Below are positions 36,309 through 55,407 of a stretch of DNA of 64,000 bases, in pieces. The DNA is from Tethya wilhelma (lineage: Eukaryota > Porifera > Demospongiae > Tethyida > Tethyidae), in contig CAXIPT010000006.1 of NCBI GenBank assembly GCA_964030475.1, positions 1,668,817 to 1,732,816 on the forward strand. The letters run 5' to 3'. Both the position numbers and the translations under genes were made by a program. Under the pieces are notes generated by a model that was given only the letters and a program-made list of their open reading frames with translations, did not search any database and was not told the origin of the DNA. Positions within the stretch are counted from its first letter, which is position 1, and each line of letters starts with the position of its first letter.

Positions 36309-36545
36309 AAGAGCCGACCAAAAACAGCCGTACCCCTCATGCTCCAACGCCTACAGGCGATCGCCGTGATACATACACTGATGTATGTAACAAGGTCGGG
36401 TATATGGTCTGACCCGAGGTGCACATGTGTGTGTTCCCGTACTCGCGTTCGCTCATGCATTAAATTAATGGTCGTCGTGGCGGGATCGCTCCCACACGAG
36501 GAAGCACGAACAGACGCCACCGCACAGCCTCTTGAGGCTACACAA
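36309..36545 (-). promoter_or_regulatory. CpG-rich patch, candidate promoter / first exon on - strand
   Basis: CpG is frequent here (GGCGATCGCCG, CTCGCGTTCGC, GTCGTCGTGGCGGGATCG) in contrast to the surrounding AT-rich DNA. On the - strand an open frame from 36628 ends against a GTAAGT donor near 36309. The nearest - strand gene downstream is SIX1/2, which has a potential 5' acceptor at 29092, so this could be its untranslated first exon. Pure inference. Confidence 0.25.
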
Positions 36546-38221
36546 ACGATAATTATAGTGCATGCCATCTTGCGAGCGTGAGTAAGAGATAATTTAAAAG
36601 TACTTAAGTAAATTGCTTTCGGTCGCATTTGTGGTGGAGTGTACCTTTCACGCGCAGACTTAACCCAACGTCATGAATGCACACACGCCGAGGGCTATAG
36701 TTCTGCATGCTCTTGGCTGCATAGTAGTAGTCTCAAGTAACAGTGATTGCCTTCTTTGTAAGCCACATGCACACACTGTAGAGGCTTCATTAAAAAGGTG
36801 GCTAGAGTCAGGAATGCACCTCAGAGGGAGACCAGGCCTGTGGAGGAGAGATGGACATACTCCCCCACTGGTTGGTTGTGGTGGTCGGTGCATCCATGGA
36901 CCCAAGCATAGTGTGCTGTATACAAGTGGAGATGTATGTGCTTACATGAAGGGGGGTTTAGTTGTGTGAGCAGAGCCTCAGGCAATTTAACATTATATAA
37001 TATGGTTGAAGCCTACAGTATGCACCAAGTGGGTTGTATAATAATTATTATTATGGTGAAGGTGATGTTTTATTACAGCAATTGAGAAAGCAAGAAGGTA
37101 GTGTTCTTGAGAGAATAATAAGGAAGACCATTATTTCAATGATGTTTGTGTTCATATATAATTTAATTGACAAATTATAATTCTGTACGTGAAAAATTCA
37201 CACTGAGACCATAATAGGTTCCTGGAATTCAATATGCTTTGTAAAACAAAAGGGAATTTTTTGCTACTCAATACTATACCTATATATAATAATTATTATT
37301 AATTTTAAAGATTGCAAAAAAATTAATGAGTGCCAAATTGATGAAGGAATTAGACCAATTACCACGGATCATTGATCTGTGCATGGCTTAGCACTAACTA
37401 AAAGTCTTTATCACATGGTACATTATGGTGGTCACAGGGAACCAACTGTCTTGCATTATGGTGGTCATTTCATTGAGAACACACACACTCCAGCTTGTTT
37501 CAAAAACAACACGCATTCTTCTCCTCTTTCAGGTCAAGTCCACTGGCACCAGTTGAGTGGAGTGTAAAGAGAACCACGGTTTGTTAAGTTGGTTGGTCAG
37601 TTTTGATAGTGGAGAGCTACATTAGAGGCTGTGCAAACCATGGCATTCCAGTGGAGCACAACTAGCATGAACACATAGAGACCAGTTGTGATAAGAAGAG
37701 CTTTGAAGTTACTAGAATTGCATTGTTTTGATAAAAAAATCCATGTACATATTAAGCTAGCTACTGACTGAGATAGCAGACATAATGGACAATAGCTGCT
37801 CATGCATGCTCATTCACTCCATTGCTCAATGCATGCATGGTTGGTTACCATGGATGTATTAATAATCATGACATAAGATTTCCAACACCTGAGTTAGCAT
37901 ACACACACACACAAGAAGAAGTAAAAAGGCTCAAAGTTTACACTGTAGGCGGAGAGAATTCAATTAACACTACCTCAGGAAGCAGGTAATTATAGAAGCA
38001 AATCACCCCATACAATAGCTTAGCACCATATTACTACCACCTAGCTACCAGAAGATATAACAAACACATATGCAGTATCCAGCTGCATACATTATGAAAA
38101 TGACATAATATTATGATCATTGGAGGAGTACAGATGGCCCAAGGGGGCAAAGATATAACCAATGTGCATCCCATGGCAAAAGAGTTATAGCATTGACAGT
38201 CAACAGTAAGTAACACTTCAT

Positions 38222-38412
38222 CATAATAGTGGACAGGTGAGAGGATAGATCACATAATTGTATATGAGTAATTAAGGAGACCAACCACGTCATGAAAGCC
38301 AACAGTAATACAAAAGCTTTACCAGTCATAATAGTGGACAGGTGGGACAATAGGTCACACAATTGACCAGTCATAATTATGAGAAGGAAGGCCAACCGGC
38401 ATGCCATGATAT
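38222..38412. repeat. ~105-bp direct repeat, two copies
   Basis: TCATAATAGTGGACAGGTG, ATAGRTCACAYAATTG and GGCCAACCRCG-like blocks recur from 38221 and 38327. No family recognised. Confidence 0.6.
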
Positions 38413-40418
38413 TAACCTTCGTCTATAGTTTAAAATTAAACTGTGCTTTCCAAATATGCTTGCGTTGAGTCCACTGAAGACACTTTCTTGTATGCAAATA
38501 CTACGACTGTCTGTAGTACAGTATTTCCTCAGCTGCTGTGTTGCCACGTTAATATAACTGTTCAATGTCCGTATTGCACCACCTCACTCAGCTGTGTTGT
38601 TCAGTGAGGCAGCTAACTTAATATTTATGCATGAAACCGTAGAAAATTGTGTATACTGAGCAGATGTAAATAAACGAACACACACACATAATACACGTGA
38701 GGAAGTTTAGCTTTGTAAGACTGTGTCAGATGCTCTGAACATAAAAGTCTTCAAATTGGTCCATGTAGGATGTGGTATGTAGGGAAGTAACACGTAATAT
38801 ATTTATGTATACATTTCAGGTTCTGAATGCTAGTGGCTGCATTGGAAAGTTGAGAGGGCAGATGCATTCTTCTCCCGATTGCATCATTCTTCGATGCAAA
38901 AAAATATCGAACACAAACAGCTGTAGCTTTCAGGGTGACAAAAGTTAAGCTGTGTTAAGTTCCCCTAACCACCGCCTCCACACCAGATGATATTGGGAAA
39001 CATCGAAGAGCTCTAAGGAAAACAATTGCATCATGTTATGCATGTGATTAGACCACCCTATGGCAACTGCTCAGAGGTCGACCAACTTGACCAAAATTTG
39101 TACGCCTCCTGTAACCCTATACAAAGATACTTCCAAATTAAAGGTAGTGTCCCACCGTAGGCAGGGCAAAAATCAACGGCTAGTCATGAAGCAAGCATGT
39201 GCTTTCCATCTGCTTAACCAAAACCTATAATAAAGGGACAGGTAGCACATGTACAGCTATATTGTATTTCAATGCAACTCGCCACTAATGGGTAAAGTAT
39301 CTGCATGAAGTCATCAGTGCAAATTTATTGCTCTTATGAACAGTGTCGTCTAGGATTTTAGAATGTGGTCAAACTCTTGGAGAACATGCATGTAACTTAA
39401 GCGTGAACGCTACCATAGTGAAATTGATACTGTTGCACCTAGTGTGGAAATAAAGTGTCACTGTGTGCAACCATTTAAACACTAACTGCACCACACATTT
39501 GAGTATTGGTTGACTTACCTGTTGGTGTACTCTTTCAAGCTACTGACTAGTGGTGCCTGCATGATTAGATAATGTTACAAAGTTTGCTTACACAAGAGTA
39601 AAGCTAAGACTTGGTGAGGAACAATGCTAAAATTAGCTAGTGGGTGGTTGATATTAATTGGAAACTAATTACAAGGTTAGCCACTAAACACACACCACAC
39701 AGATTGTTGTGTAGGTCTCATTACCAGAGAGTTAGGAAAACTTCTTTTGAGGTTTTTACCTTTGGATTTGACCCAAACCGCAAAAGAGTAAAAAAAAAAA
39801 AGAATTAAAAAAAAAAAGGAAAATTTAAAAAGGTTGACAGTTTGTATAATAATTGTGAAGCTTGTGAGGACTTGAAGCATTTCTTAATTTGGTTTTCATT
39901 CAGCCTTTTTCTGTTTCTTTTTTTTCCTTTTGCTAAGGTATAACAATATCTGTATCATGATTGTTGAGTAAAGCAGTTAAAAGATCATATTATCAATGGC
40001 TGCGTGTATCATCATGTTATAAAGTTTACTCTTGAGCATTGATCCACGAACAGTTAATTAACTAGTATGTACACTAATAAAGCTCACATAACTATGAGTG
40101 GTCTAGAGGTAGAATATTCTTTACACTTTTGAAATCTATAGTAATGATACAGAACAGATATCACTCACACGTATACACACTCACATTTACACCACACTCA
40201 GTAAATTTGAAGCTGGTATAAGGTTTTCTAAAACAAACTAAGATGATGCTATTGGTTTCAAGTGTAAGATGTAGCAAATTGAGCAGATATTGATTGTTAC
40301 AGGGTATAGGTTGAACTGTTCGAGTGTGTGTCTGAAATGTGGTCCTTGTATTCTTGAACATGATACCATACGACTTGTCATAGAGAGCTCACAACACTAC
40401 ACACATACAAGCACCAAG

Positions 40419-40432
40419 GTTTCCATGGCAAC
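40419..40432. promoter_or_regulatory. RFX X-box-like palindrome
   Basis: GTTTCCATGGCAAC matches the X-box shape; see also 4811-4825. Regulatory role not shown. Confidence 0.25.
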
Positions 40433-41949
40433 AACACAGGTTGTCATGCTAGACTATGGAGTATGTGGTCCATATACTATACAACAGCTCATGTTGAAAT
40501 TGGATTCACAAATTTTAATGCATGGTATTTCACTGATAACTATATTTCAGCCAAAAAGTATTAAAATACCTCCATGGTTTTATGGTACTACTAAAAATAA
40601 TACACAAATCTACGTAAAATTATGGTAAATTAAAGTGGGAACAATAAATGTATATAGTTTGCTAGGCCATGGGGGTGGATAATTATTTTGGCAAAAAATA
40701 CACCGCTGAATCGAATATACCTACACTTTTCAATATTTGAAAATTATAGTGACTGTGGAAGCTATTGTGCTATGCCATTGGGTGGGGCTATCTACTGCAA
40801 AGGCATTAGCCTGATCACAGCGGCAATGGTTTGTAACAGGAGCAGCTGTTTGAGACTGAGACAGGCTTCCCTGGAAACCATGGCCAGGATAAACAAACCC
40901 TGTACTGCTACAAAGAGAGGACCACATGTAACGGAACACCCCTACATGTACACACTTGCATGCACATGTACATGTACATGTAGAGTGTGTAATACTACCA
41001 AGAAACTATCTGGATACCACCACCTCTTAGCAAGAAGTAATATATAAACTGTTAAAATGGATACAAACTTGAAACTTATGCTCCTTTTTTTTGTTGTTGG
41101 AAAAAATTTCTATCATCTGCTCAAGAAAAGAGCTTCACTAAATTGCTTAAAGGGCATCAGCATTTAAGCTCTAGCTGAACTAAAAACTGAATATCTTAGC
41201 TGAAGCTCAAATTTATTGCTTGTAATATAGTTCTATAGTAGAACAATTATGAAAAAAATATAATATACATTCTCAAGCTTTCTTCAGTATCAATCTATAG
41301 AGTACAGGCATCACATTGCTATCCTTTCTCTGATGCATTTAAGAGATTTCGTGGGAAAATGATCCCAAAACCGTAGCCACTAATTGGTGTAGACATCCAC
41401 TAATGGTCCAGAGAGCTATATAGGTGATCCCCATAGTCAGTCAATTATGAGAGACCTCAAAGTGTTGTGATTCAATAGAGGCACACACATCAATGACAAC
41501 AGACGTCTGGTGGGGGGTCTGAAAAGCATCCATAAATTTCAGCTTCTAAGCCTAACACACACACTTACACACACACATGCACTCACAAGCAAACTTAACG
41601 TAATATGCACACAAATACAAGCAATTGGTGCATACACAATTATTGTCAATATGCAAGTACATGTACAGTATGAGTTTTGCATACATGTATGTGTGAATAG
41701 TTTCCAATCCAGCCTCCAACTTCATCCATGATACGACTGTGCCCGCAATAAAGTAGGTCTGTTTGCAAACAGAGGTAGGGTGTCTGAGAGAAGCTCAGAG
41801 TGTGTGTGAGAACCAAGCGTGCTAATGGGATAATTGTTGCTACATAATGGAATGCCAATTTGATATAAGTGGTGGTAGAGGTGCTTAATGGGATTAGTGG
41901 GACAATGATAATGCAATGAGGTTGTTAGAGAGATGAGACAAAGGATGTT

Positions 41950-42130
41950 GAGACACACACACTCACACTGTCACAGTCACACACTCATTCTATCACACAC
42001 TCACACTGTCACACTCTCACACTGCCACACACTCACACACTCACACACTCACACTGCCACACAGTCACACAGTCACACAGTCACACCAGTCACACAGTCA
42101 CTGTCACACAGTCACACATACACTTTCACA
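41950..42130. repeat. CAC-rich minisatellite (ACACTCACACTGTCAC units)
   Basis: About 180 bp built of CACACTCACA, CTGTCACA and CAGTCACA units in irregular order. Confidence 0.9.
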
Positions 42131-42215
42131 TATTGTGTGGCACAGGCTAGGATTTGCACTGCTATAGACACAGCATGGTATTTCACCTCAGAGACAAAAC
42201 AAATACTTTATGCTT

Positions 42216-42685
<470 letters not shown>

Positions 42686-42844
42686 AGCACGGATATTTGG
42701 AGTAAAGGACAATAATGAGGTGTAGCACATTATATTATCCTAGCACAAAAATAGAAAACTAAAATCTGTACATGCATTCAACCTAATGGTCAACACCATT
42801 AATCATGGAAAAATTTATAAAAGTCCAAAGTTTGTGATGTTTGT

Positions 42845-42905
42845 AATTGACAATAAGTGGTGTGCATGCTGCTGCTGTTGCTGGTTCGATCCCTACTGCA
42901 GACAA
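42845..42905 (+). repeat. tRNA-like B box, possible SINE head
   Basis: CTGGTTCGATCCCTACTGCAG matches an RNA polymerase III B box. It lies 160 bp after the poly(A) block. An A box is not clear. Confidence 0.3.
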
Positions 42906-44114
42906 GGCAGCAGAAAAAAATTACAACAAAAATTTGCATCATAACACTCAAAGCAAAGGAAAAAAATTATGTGTATACTTATCCTTACATAAGAATAGAA
43001 AAGCAATAGAGCTAGTAGTAGAGGAATAAAACAATCTTGTGGTCTGAATCACACAAATCACACATGCCCCTAGTTGTATGCATGCAGGGATGGACAAAGT
43101 ACTTGTCAACATATCTCACGTATGACGCACACACACAGAGATCGAGAAGAACCCAGCGATAAAAGAAGCCCCATATTGTCCAAACCACACACCAACTGTT
43201 CCAAAGGAGCATGAAATAGTGCAGCCACTCAATCGCGACCTTTGTTTACTACCGTAGAGAGATTAGAAATGCATTGAAAGTATTTTTCAGATTGAGTGTA
43301 CTATGTTAGGAGTAAGTGAGTGAAGTCATGCTTTAGGATTGTTGTATGAGTGAGAGAGTGTCTAGGAGTGTCTGCAGAATTAAGACATATTATTGTACAT
43401 GCACAAACTTGTTTCAATAATTGTATATATAAGTGGGTAAATGCATGGATTAATGAGAAAGAGAGAGAAATTAGTGTAAATGTGTGCATGTGTATATATA
43501 CAGCACTACATCTTATAACTTGTAAATCATCTCCATGGAAACAGCTAGGGTTTAATTCCAAACCACCCAATGTGCAGATGTGTGAGTGCTGTGTGTGAAT
43601 ACAAAATTTAGTAGGCAAGCTAGATGATCAACATAGTATGTATTACTGTTACATGTTTGTTTGATCATGAGTGATGCTTAGCTATACGGATGTATAATAA
43701 TAATTGCGACCTTTTGCTCTAGGCACTATCCATGTGTGTGTGTGTGTCTGTTTATTTCATGGTAGGGCTGTTACCACATGACACACTGCCAGTGGTCAAT
43801 GAGCAGTTGTAACTGGTTGTGTCCAGTAGTAAGCTATAGTAAGCTTCTTGGCTTGTCCACTGTGCATCTTTTGTCCATCAAAAGGATTGGACAGTAGTAT
43901 TTTCAACCAGAAGAGTGCATGATTCTAGTCACTTTTACAGATGATTTGTGGGTACATTATACTTGTCAGCATCTTAAAGCCTAGCTTTCTAACTACCACC
44001 CACCATCTGAACCAGTACTGTTGTCTAATGCTACAAAGAAAGCTAATTGAGAGGATTTTTTATTGAACAAAGTCAAATAGGAAACCATCATGCCCTTCCC
44101 TGTTAACAACATTA

Positions 44115-44162
44115 TAGATCTCCCTCCTACCACCACCACCCTCTGGTGGACTAGAATAGAGA
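44115..44162 (-). repeat. Single copy of the CCACCAGAGGGTGG repeat (inverted)
   Basis: CTCCTACCACC...CCCTCTGGTGGACTAGAAT is the reverse complement of the core at 8358 and 13499. Confidence 0.6.
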
Positions 44163-47100
44163 ATTAAAGAGCTAGAGAGCATATATCCATGGAGAAGCAT
44201 TACATCACACGCACACACACAGGGTGTACAAGTGCTCAAATAGATCAATGTAGATGTGGTCAACTTAGCTTCCACTGAAAATCTTATTCTTTCTGTGGCT
44301 TTGTTCTATTAGCCCACTAAGGTTGCTAAGTACTGCAATTAAGCACATGTGCATGCCCAGTACAGGTGCAGTGGGAAGGCAATCGTAGCGTGGTTAGATA
44401 AAGGCCGAACGAAAATAATGGAAAATGCGATTTTAAGAGAAAGATATTTTGACGAAATTGTGTACTGTACAGTACATGTGCAGAAACGTCAGGTGCATCC
44501 TCACACACACACACACACACACACACATGTTCGCGGATACACATGCACTGTATTCCCGGCCTAGCCCAGTTTGTTAAAATTCTATTTTTTTCTCGAACAC
44601 GTAGTTTCGTCTTTCGGGCATGGTTGCATAGAAACGCCAAACATGATTGAAAATGTCCTCTTGCGGAGATCTCATGTTTTCTCCTTTTCAGTGAAATCAC
44701 TTTTAGTATTTCTTCCCTCGTCATGGATAGTAACTAAATGGAGAAAAAATTCAAGCCATGGATATCTTACGTTAAGTTCCACCTGGCAATAAGGATGCTT
44801 AGAGGCTTTCCGAAAGTAAGCTTGAAGTTGGAACGACTTAAAAATAATTTTTATGGACTAAGTTTACTTTCAATAACATCACATATCATACTTGAAGCTG
44901 GAACAATTTGGAAAGAATTTTTAATGAAACAATACCGCTTTCAATAACATCATAGCTATGAAAATGAAAGAGGAAAGATGGAAGGAATAATGCAAGGTGA
45001 CGATTCATTGTCATTCTTTCAATTTTCCACACCCTTCAGAAGACAAACGTTTGATGTTAGCAACTACAAATAAATTAGAATCTTAGATTTTCCACCGCTA
45101 CACAATCCAGCACTGCACGAAGCACAGCGTGTGTGTTTGAGAGGGCATCCTACACATCCTATAAAAAATTTTACAAAAGGAAACAGTTCCTTGTCTCAAT
45201 TGTTTACAGTGGTGTCGGTGTGGGGCGAGATCAAAAGATCATGAAGAGTAAAATAGAGAATTTAATAGTGTTCAGTACCTTTAATTTGCATGGATGCATC
45301 GAGTGGGGATTCCCAATTGAAAGTAAATGCGTAGGTACGATACATGAGAGGGAGAGTATGTGAGTACGTGACTTATACTATACCAAAATCTCCGTCCAGA
45401 TCTCATGTGCACATGCATATCCACGTATCAAGTATGCCCGACCATAGCACACACGTGCAACAATTAACATTAATAGATGCACCCGTTCAACCTTAACTCA
45501 AAACCCACACCGCTGACCAAACTAACTCGTAATCTTTTCAAAAAATCCATTATTCGCCAAACAGCTGCTTCTGTGTTGCAATTACACACATATTTGTGAT
45601 ACTTTTTTCATGTGTGCATACCATTTGTATGGGCCCATCCTTTCTCGTGACGTTCTAAGACTTCACTTGGAGACTATGGTACATAACCTACATTCTAATT
45701 AACGAGCACCTGGTTACCCACGAGGTTCGACCAAAATACCAATGTAACCATCTTAGGGACATACGAATAAAACCCATTTATTCAGTGTTCTCCAAAAAAA
45801 TAAATAAAGAAATAAAGAAAAATTAAGGAAAACAAAAGGTTTACAAATCATGAATAAGTGATCAACTACGTTCAAATCGTAAATTATTCCATTACACTCA
45901 AGTGGCTTAGCCTTTTAATATGCAATCATGAACACCTAGGTGTGTCCAAATAATATTAAGTTTTATTAAGTAAAGGCATGCTTTATAGCTTTAAGTATTG
46001 TTGCTTATTATTAAATTTTGTTAAAAAGTTGATAGTTTTGGAGTGTACGGGAACATACTCTGTCCAAAGGTAGTATACGTATTGTAGTGATTATAATTGC
46101 CACTGTACACATCAAACCATTTATGCAAAGAGAAGGAGAAACAAAATGTCCATCATAGATATCCACCCAACCTCAGGCTGTTAGAACGGTAATTGATGTT
46201 TTGCAAACAATGAGTGCTTGTTGCATACACACACTACATACCACCATGGCAACAAAGAAGAACAAAGCTAAAGCGAGAGATGAGAGAAATTAAAAATGTG
46301 ACAGCAAAACTTAAGAGAGCATTAAAATGAAATACTATAGCTTGTAGCATCGGGTTGAGCTGATATACTATGCCTGAGCAAGTGATGACAGTAGTAACCA
46401 TGGTATTCAAAATGCCTTTAGCAATAAACAAAGCTGTATAATCATGTTTGTAGTATAAATTAGAGTAGAAAGAGTCCTGGGGAATTCTGAAACAGTGTCA
46501 AGCACATCTAGTGCACAGAACTTCTTAATATCTTGCTTCTGAGAATGCTAATCATTTTGCTTGGGAGAGGCCAAAGCTAAAGTGAGAAAATTAACTTTTG
46601 AACACAAAACAAAAAAGAAATCAAGTTTTATTATCTCTACACAATTATTCCTCTTGTATTATTATGGTAGAAAATATTTGCATGTGGTGATCCAAGCACA
46701 ATCCAAGCACCAAGATGAATTGATGAAATATTCACTACCTCCAATCAATTCAGCACTTTAACAGTCACACAATAACCCAAGGTCATCTAATGTGTCAGAA
46801 ATGGTGCTATCATCTTTCAAACCTTAAGTGGTAACCTCTGGTCTGGAGGAGTGGAGTATAGTAGCTAAGGACGAGCATGTCTGCACACACACACATAGAC
46901 AAATACACACACATACATGTCCATGCACAACATACATACACATACGCAGCTAGACAGATATAATGATTTAAAGTTAGGAAGATGGTCAGGCTGGTACAAG
47001 GTCAAAGGTATTGGCATAGCAATTAAAGGACTTGTACACACTGCAAAATTTCATCATAGTCTCAGCTGGAGAGACAATTTTTATGAGCCCATCCTGATCG

Positions 47101-48138
47101 AATCACTCAGTTCATACATCATTCAATTTCTGTCTGGTCAGTTTATACACGTTCATACATGTCAATGAAAAAAATTATTGTTAACAAGTTAACACTACGG
47201 TCCTCCTACCACCTATAAATACACTCTGATGGAAAAGAAACATTCTGTTAAAATGTCTATGGAAGATAAGTTACAAATTGCTAGCCATAGACCATGTAGG
47301 CATTTCTATCTTCTCAATTTGTAAGTTCTAATGTTTCAATCAGACGTCAATCATCCACTTTCGAAAAAACCTCAAATATGAAAAACTCATCTCCACATGC
47401 ATCTCCCTAGCCCACACACGAGCAGAGAAAATGCACTTAAACACACACATTCTCTAACTAACAACAATGACACACACATTGAATAAGATTCAGTGACACC
47501 CGATAGCCCGTCCACCCACTGATAGGGCTCACAATGATCGCACGATCGACGCTTTGTGTGGTAGGAGTAATGGTACGGCTTCACTTCATGGCTGGATGAG
47601 CAAGGACACACACACAACCGTGACACTCGAGGGAGGTCTAAAGAGGAGACATTCCACATCCAGTTTTTGTCTGTGGGAGACGTCACTTTTCACACGTATT
47701 ACGTACACGCACGCACATGTACTTGAAGAGGATGAAGGTCAATGGCAGATGTACAATCTAGCTTCCAAAGCAATGGTTTTGTGGTTTGAACTTCAAAGGA
47801 TGACGTCAGCATGGGCCTAATTACATTATCTTTGTCGACTGAGTGACTATAGAAGTTTGAAATTTTAATATTATAAAATTTAATAGCTAAGAAAAGAATA
47901 TAGAGCGTAGAATACCTGGATTCACTAGTGTGATTGAAATACAGTAAGTCAAAAGAAATAATTACAATCCCGATAAATATATAAATTCTAACATTATTAC
48001 ACTAGTTTATTGGTGCATACAGTAAAGGTATAAAAAAAAGAAAAAAAAACAAAAAAAACACAAATACAAAGCAAAAAAAAAAAAAAAAAAAAAAGAAGTC
48101 CTATATGGTTTGCGTGTGAAACCTGGAAAAATACTCAC

Positions 48139-48452
48139 CATTCTTGGTTCATTTTCTCTTCCTAGCTTTACCCTCCTTAGTGGTTGATCTTTCTTCACTG
48201 ATTGACTCTCTTTTTTAGGAGAACTCTCTTTTTTTGCCTCTTTTCCTTTATCATCTTCTAAAGTAGCAAAACCCAAAAATTTACGACCAATAAAAGAATT
48301 ATTTGAGCACAATTTCTCAATGTCTAACCTTGTTCTTTGTCTGGTGACTCTTGCTGGTCTGTCTCTGGTCTTGCTTTGGGGGTCGTCTTGGTAACAGGAG
48401 GTCGTGGCTTAGAGAACAACCTCAAACACACTTCAATACAGCACACAGCTAG
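48139..48452 (-). CDS. Two exons of an unknown Lys/Pro-rich protein (both ends missing)
   Basis: On the - strand, exon 48452-48329 (acceptor TTTCCTGCAG, donor GTTAGA) encodes LAVCCIEVCLRLFSKPRPPV and a Thr/Pro/Gln/Glu tail. Exon 48257-48139 (acceptor CTTTAG, donor GTGAGT) encodes a charged stretch, EDDKGKEAKKESSPKKESQ and QPLRRVKLGRENEPRM. The first ends in phase 1 and the second begins by completing the codon, so the frame is continuous over 81 residues. The hydrophobic, Cys-containing start could be a helix end; the rest is probably disordered. I cannot name the family. A possible further upstream exon is near 48840-48700 (reads KALERDNVVSTVLLHTLYS) but its splice sites are unclear. No downstream exon found. 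Confidence 0.45.
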
Positions 48453-53712
<5,260 letters not shown>

Positions 53713-54289
53713 GTAAGTGATAAATGAAATCANTGTGTGTGTTTGTGTACATGTGTGTGTGTGTGTGCATGTGTGTGTGTGTATGCGTGTGTGCTTGTGT
53801 GTGTGTGTGCATGTACGTGTGTGTGTGTGTGTTTTTCCGAAGTAACGTTGGGACTTGTCTAGTAGTCTGATAGGTGTGATCATTTTACTACAGCCATCAA
53901 CATAGACCGAGAAACAACAACAAAATCTATCACGTGAACAAATGCTATTGATCAAGCACTGTAATGCTGCAACATACTTACATCACACACCATAAGTATA
54001 CATCCCATGACTATTCACAAAAGAAATATCATTTCATACTCATTACGAATAATCATTCTCTAGAATTGGCACACACACAGCAAGGCTGTAACTCGACTGC
54101 ATGCATGTGTGTGGCAATGAATATATTCATCATACAAACACTTGTACACACCCTCATGAATATTCATGAAGTAATAACACATATTTATCACATTAAAAAA
54201 TTGTGCATAAATCAGTCAGAAAATGATACACCACACATTCCTGTGGTCGTGTGTGGGACTGGACCACAAAATTGATCAAAATGTCAATG

Positions 54290-54490
54290 TTGACGGTTTC
54301 ACGTCCGGACAAACAATTCCAGAGGGCCCTTTGAGATCAGGGGAGAGACGTGGGTACGTGGGGAGATCGAGAGGAGGGGGAGGGGATCGAACGGACGGGG
54401 GAAAGAGGGGGAGGCTGTTTACGAGGGATTGGATGACTTGTTTGTCACCTCGCCGTGCCAAGAGTGGTCAGATTCCAAGAGACCAGTGAC
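54290..54490. promoter_or_regulatory. CpG/GC-rich patch
   Basis: About 200 bp with many CpG (ACGTCCGGAC, GATCGAACGGACGGG, CCTCGCCGTGCC) and a G-rich run, in otherwise AT-rich DNA. Both strands are open (+ to 54489; - 54461-54276, Pro-rich), so it may be a first exon or promoter. Direction cannot be decided. Confidence 0.25.
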
Positions 54491-55019
54491 GGCTGGTGCT
54501 AGAGACTATAGCTAACGACAGTACCATATAGCGGGTAAATTTGCCGAATTGGAAAATTATTCTGCAAATCGCCAAATTAAAAATTGCCATCAGACGAGGG
54601 TCCACCATACATCAGCTGGTCATTATTGTAACACAAAGCAACAACAACAACAACCACAAAAAGACACAGCACTAATACAGTTAAGGTTGGCAGGATATAT
54701 AATAATATACCTTTCTTACAAATTATCAACAAAGTGTACACATCCTCAGTGAAGCCAGTAATGATGCGTGAAACCTTTTATTTATACTTCAGTTTCAACT
54801 TAATCTAAATGTGCCACAAGAAGAAACTTGTGTTTACTCTAAAGATAGGCAGAATGCATTACTATATATAGATACATGCTCAATAATATGACACAGTTTT
54901 TGCTCGCACAGATTAACTATTAAAATTTTTGTAAACTTTCTCATAACTACCATACCACAGATTTGGAACATATTGCAGCTGTAAATTACTCCGTCTGTTA
55001 AAATTATAATCTTTACTCC

Positions 55020-55292
55020 TGTGAAACTTCAGTAAGGAATGCCAAATACTGTGTTTAACTTTCATTGCTATAACAGTTCAGGCTAAAGCTTAAAAAAAAA
55101 AAAAAAACACAATAAAAATAACAATATTCATACACGGCATACAAATCTGTTACATTATAAATTTATGTGAACATAGGAATACCAAATACCGTGTTAAACT
55201 TTCAATACTATAGCAGTTTAGACAGAAAATTTTTTAAAAAAATGTTCACAATGCTCATGCATGGTATACATATCTGTTACAATATAAATTTT
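55020..55292. repeat. ~145-bp tandem repeat, two diverged copies
   Basis: GGAATRCCAAATACYGTGTT, AACTTTCAWTRCTATARCAGTT, a poly(A) run, then CATACAAATCTGTTAC or CATACATATCTGTTAC recur in order from about 55034 and 55178. Confidence 0.6.
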
Positions 55293-55353
55293 GACCCTCG
55301 TAAATTAGGGTTGTAGTTAGTATGCTGGGAGCTGGCTCTGCTGCAATGCTTAC

Positions 55354-55407
55354 GTGTGCGGTGTTTCCCCCAGTGTACCTAGAATGGTGACCCACCATGA
55401 GGCCATC
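55354..55407 (-). CDS. Possible 54-nt mini-exon
   Basis: On the - strand, GTAAGCAG precedes and GTAAGC follows a 54-nt stretch reading DGLMVGHHSRYTGGNTAH without stops. Splice signals are good on both sides, but no partner exon was found. Confidence 0.2.

Noticed and set aside
36305..36628. - strand frame of 107 aa as a protein-coding gene
   Set aside because: Composition reads like translated CpG-rich non-coding DNA; kept only as a possible untranslated exon.
41950..42130. Regular short repeats resembling a CRISPR or protein repeat
   Set aside because: It is an irregular CAC-rich minisatellite with no unique spacers.
44326..44724. - strand frame of 132 aa beginning MTREEILKVI
   Set aside because: The first 60 residues look plausible, but the frame then runs through a GT tract and has no supporting splice site; kept only as a weak possibility.
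47387..47686. - strand frame with a CDHC motif, as a possible downstream exon of the 48.1-kb gene
   Set aside because: Entry phase does not match the exon ending at 48139, and the acceptor is poor.
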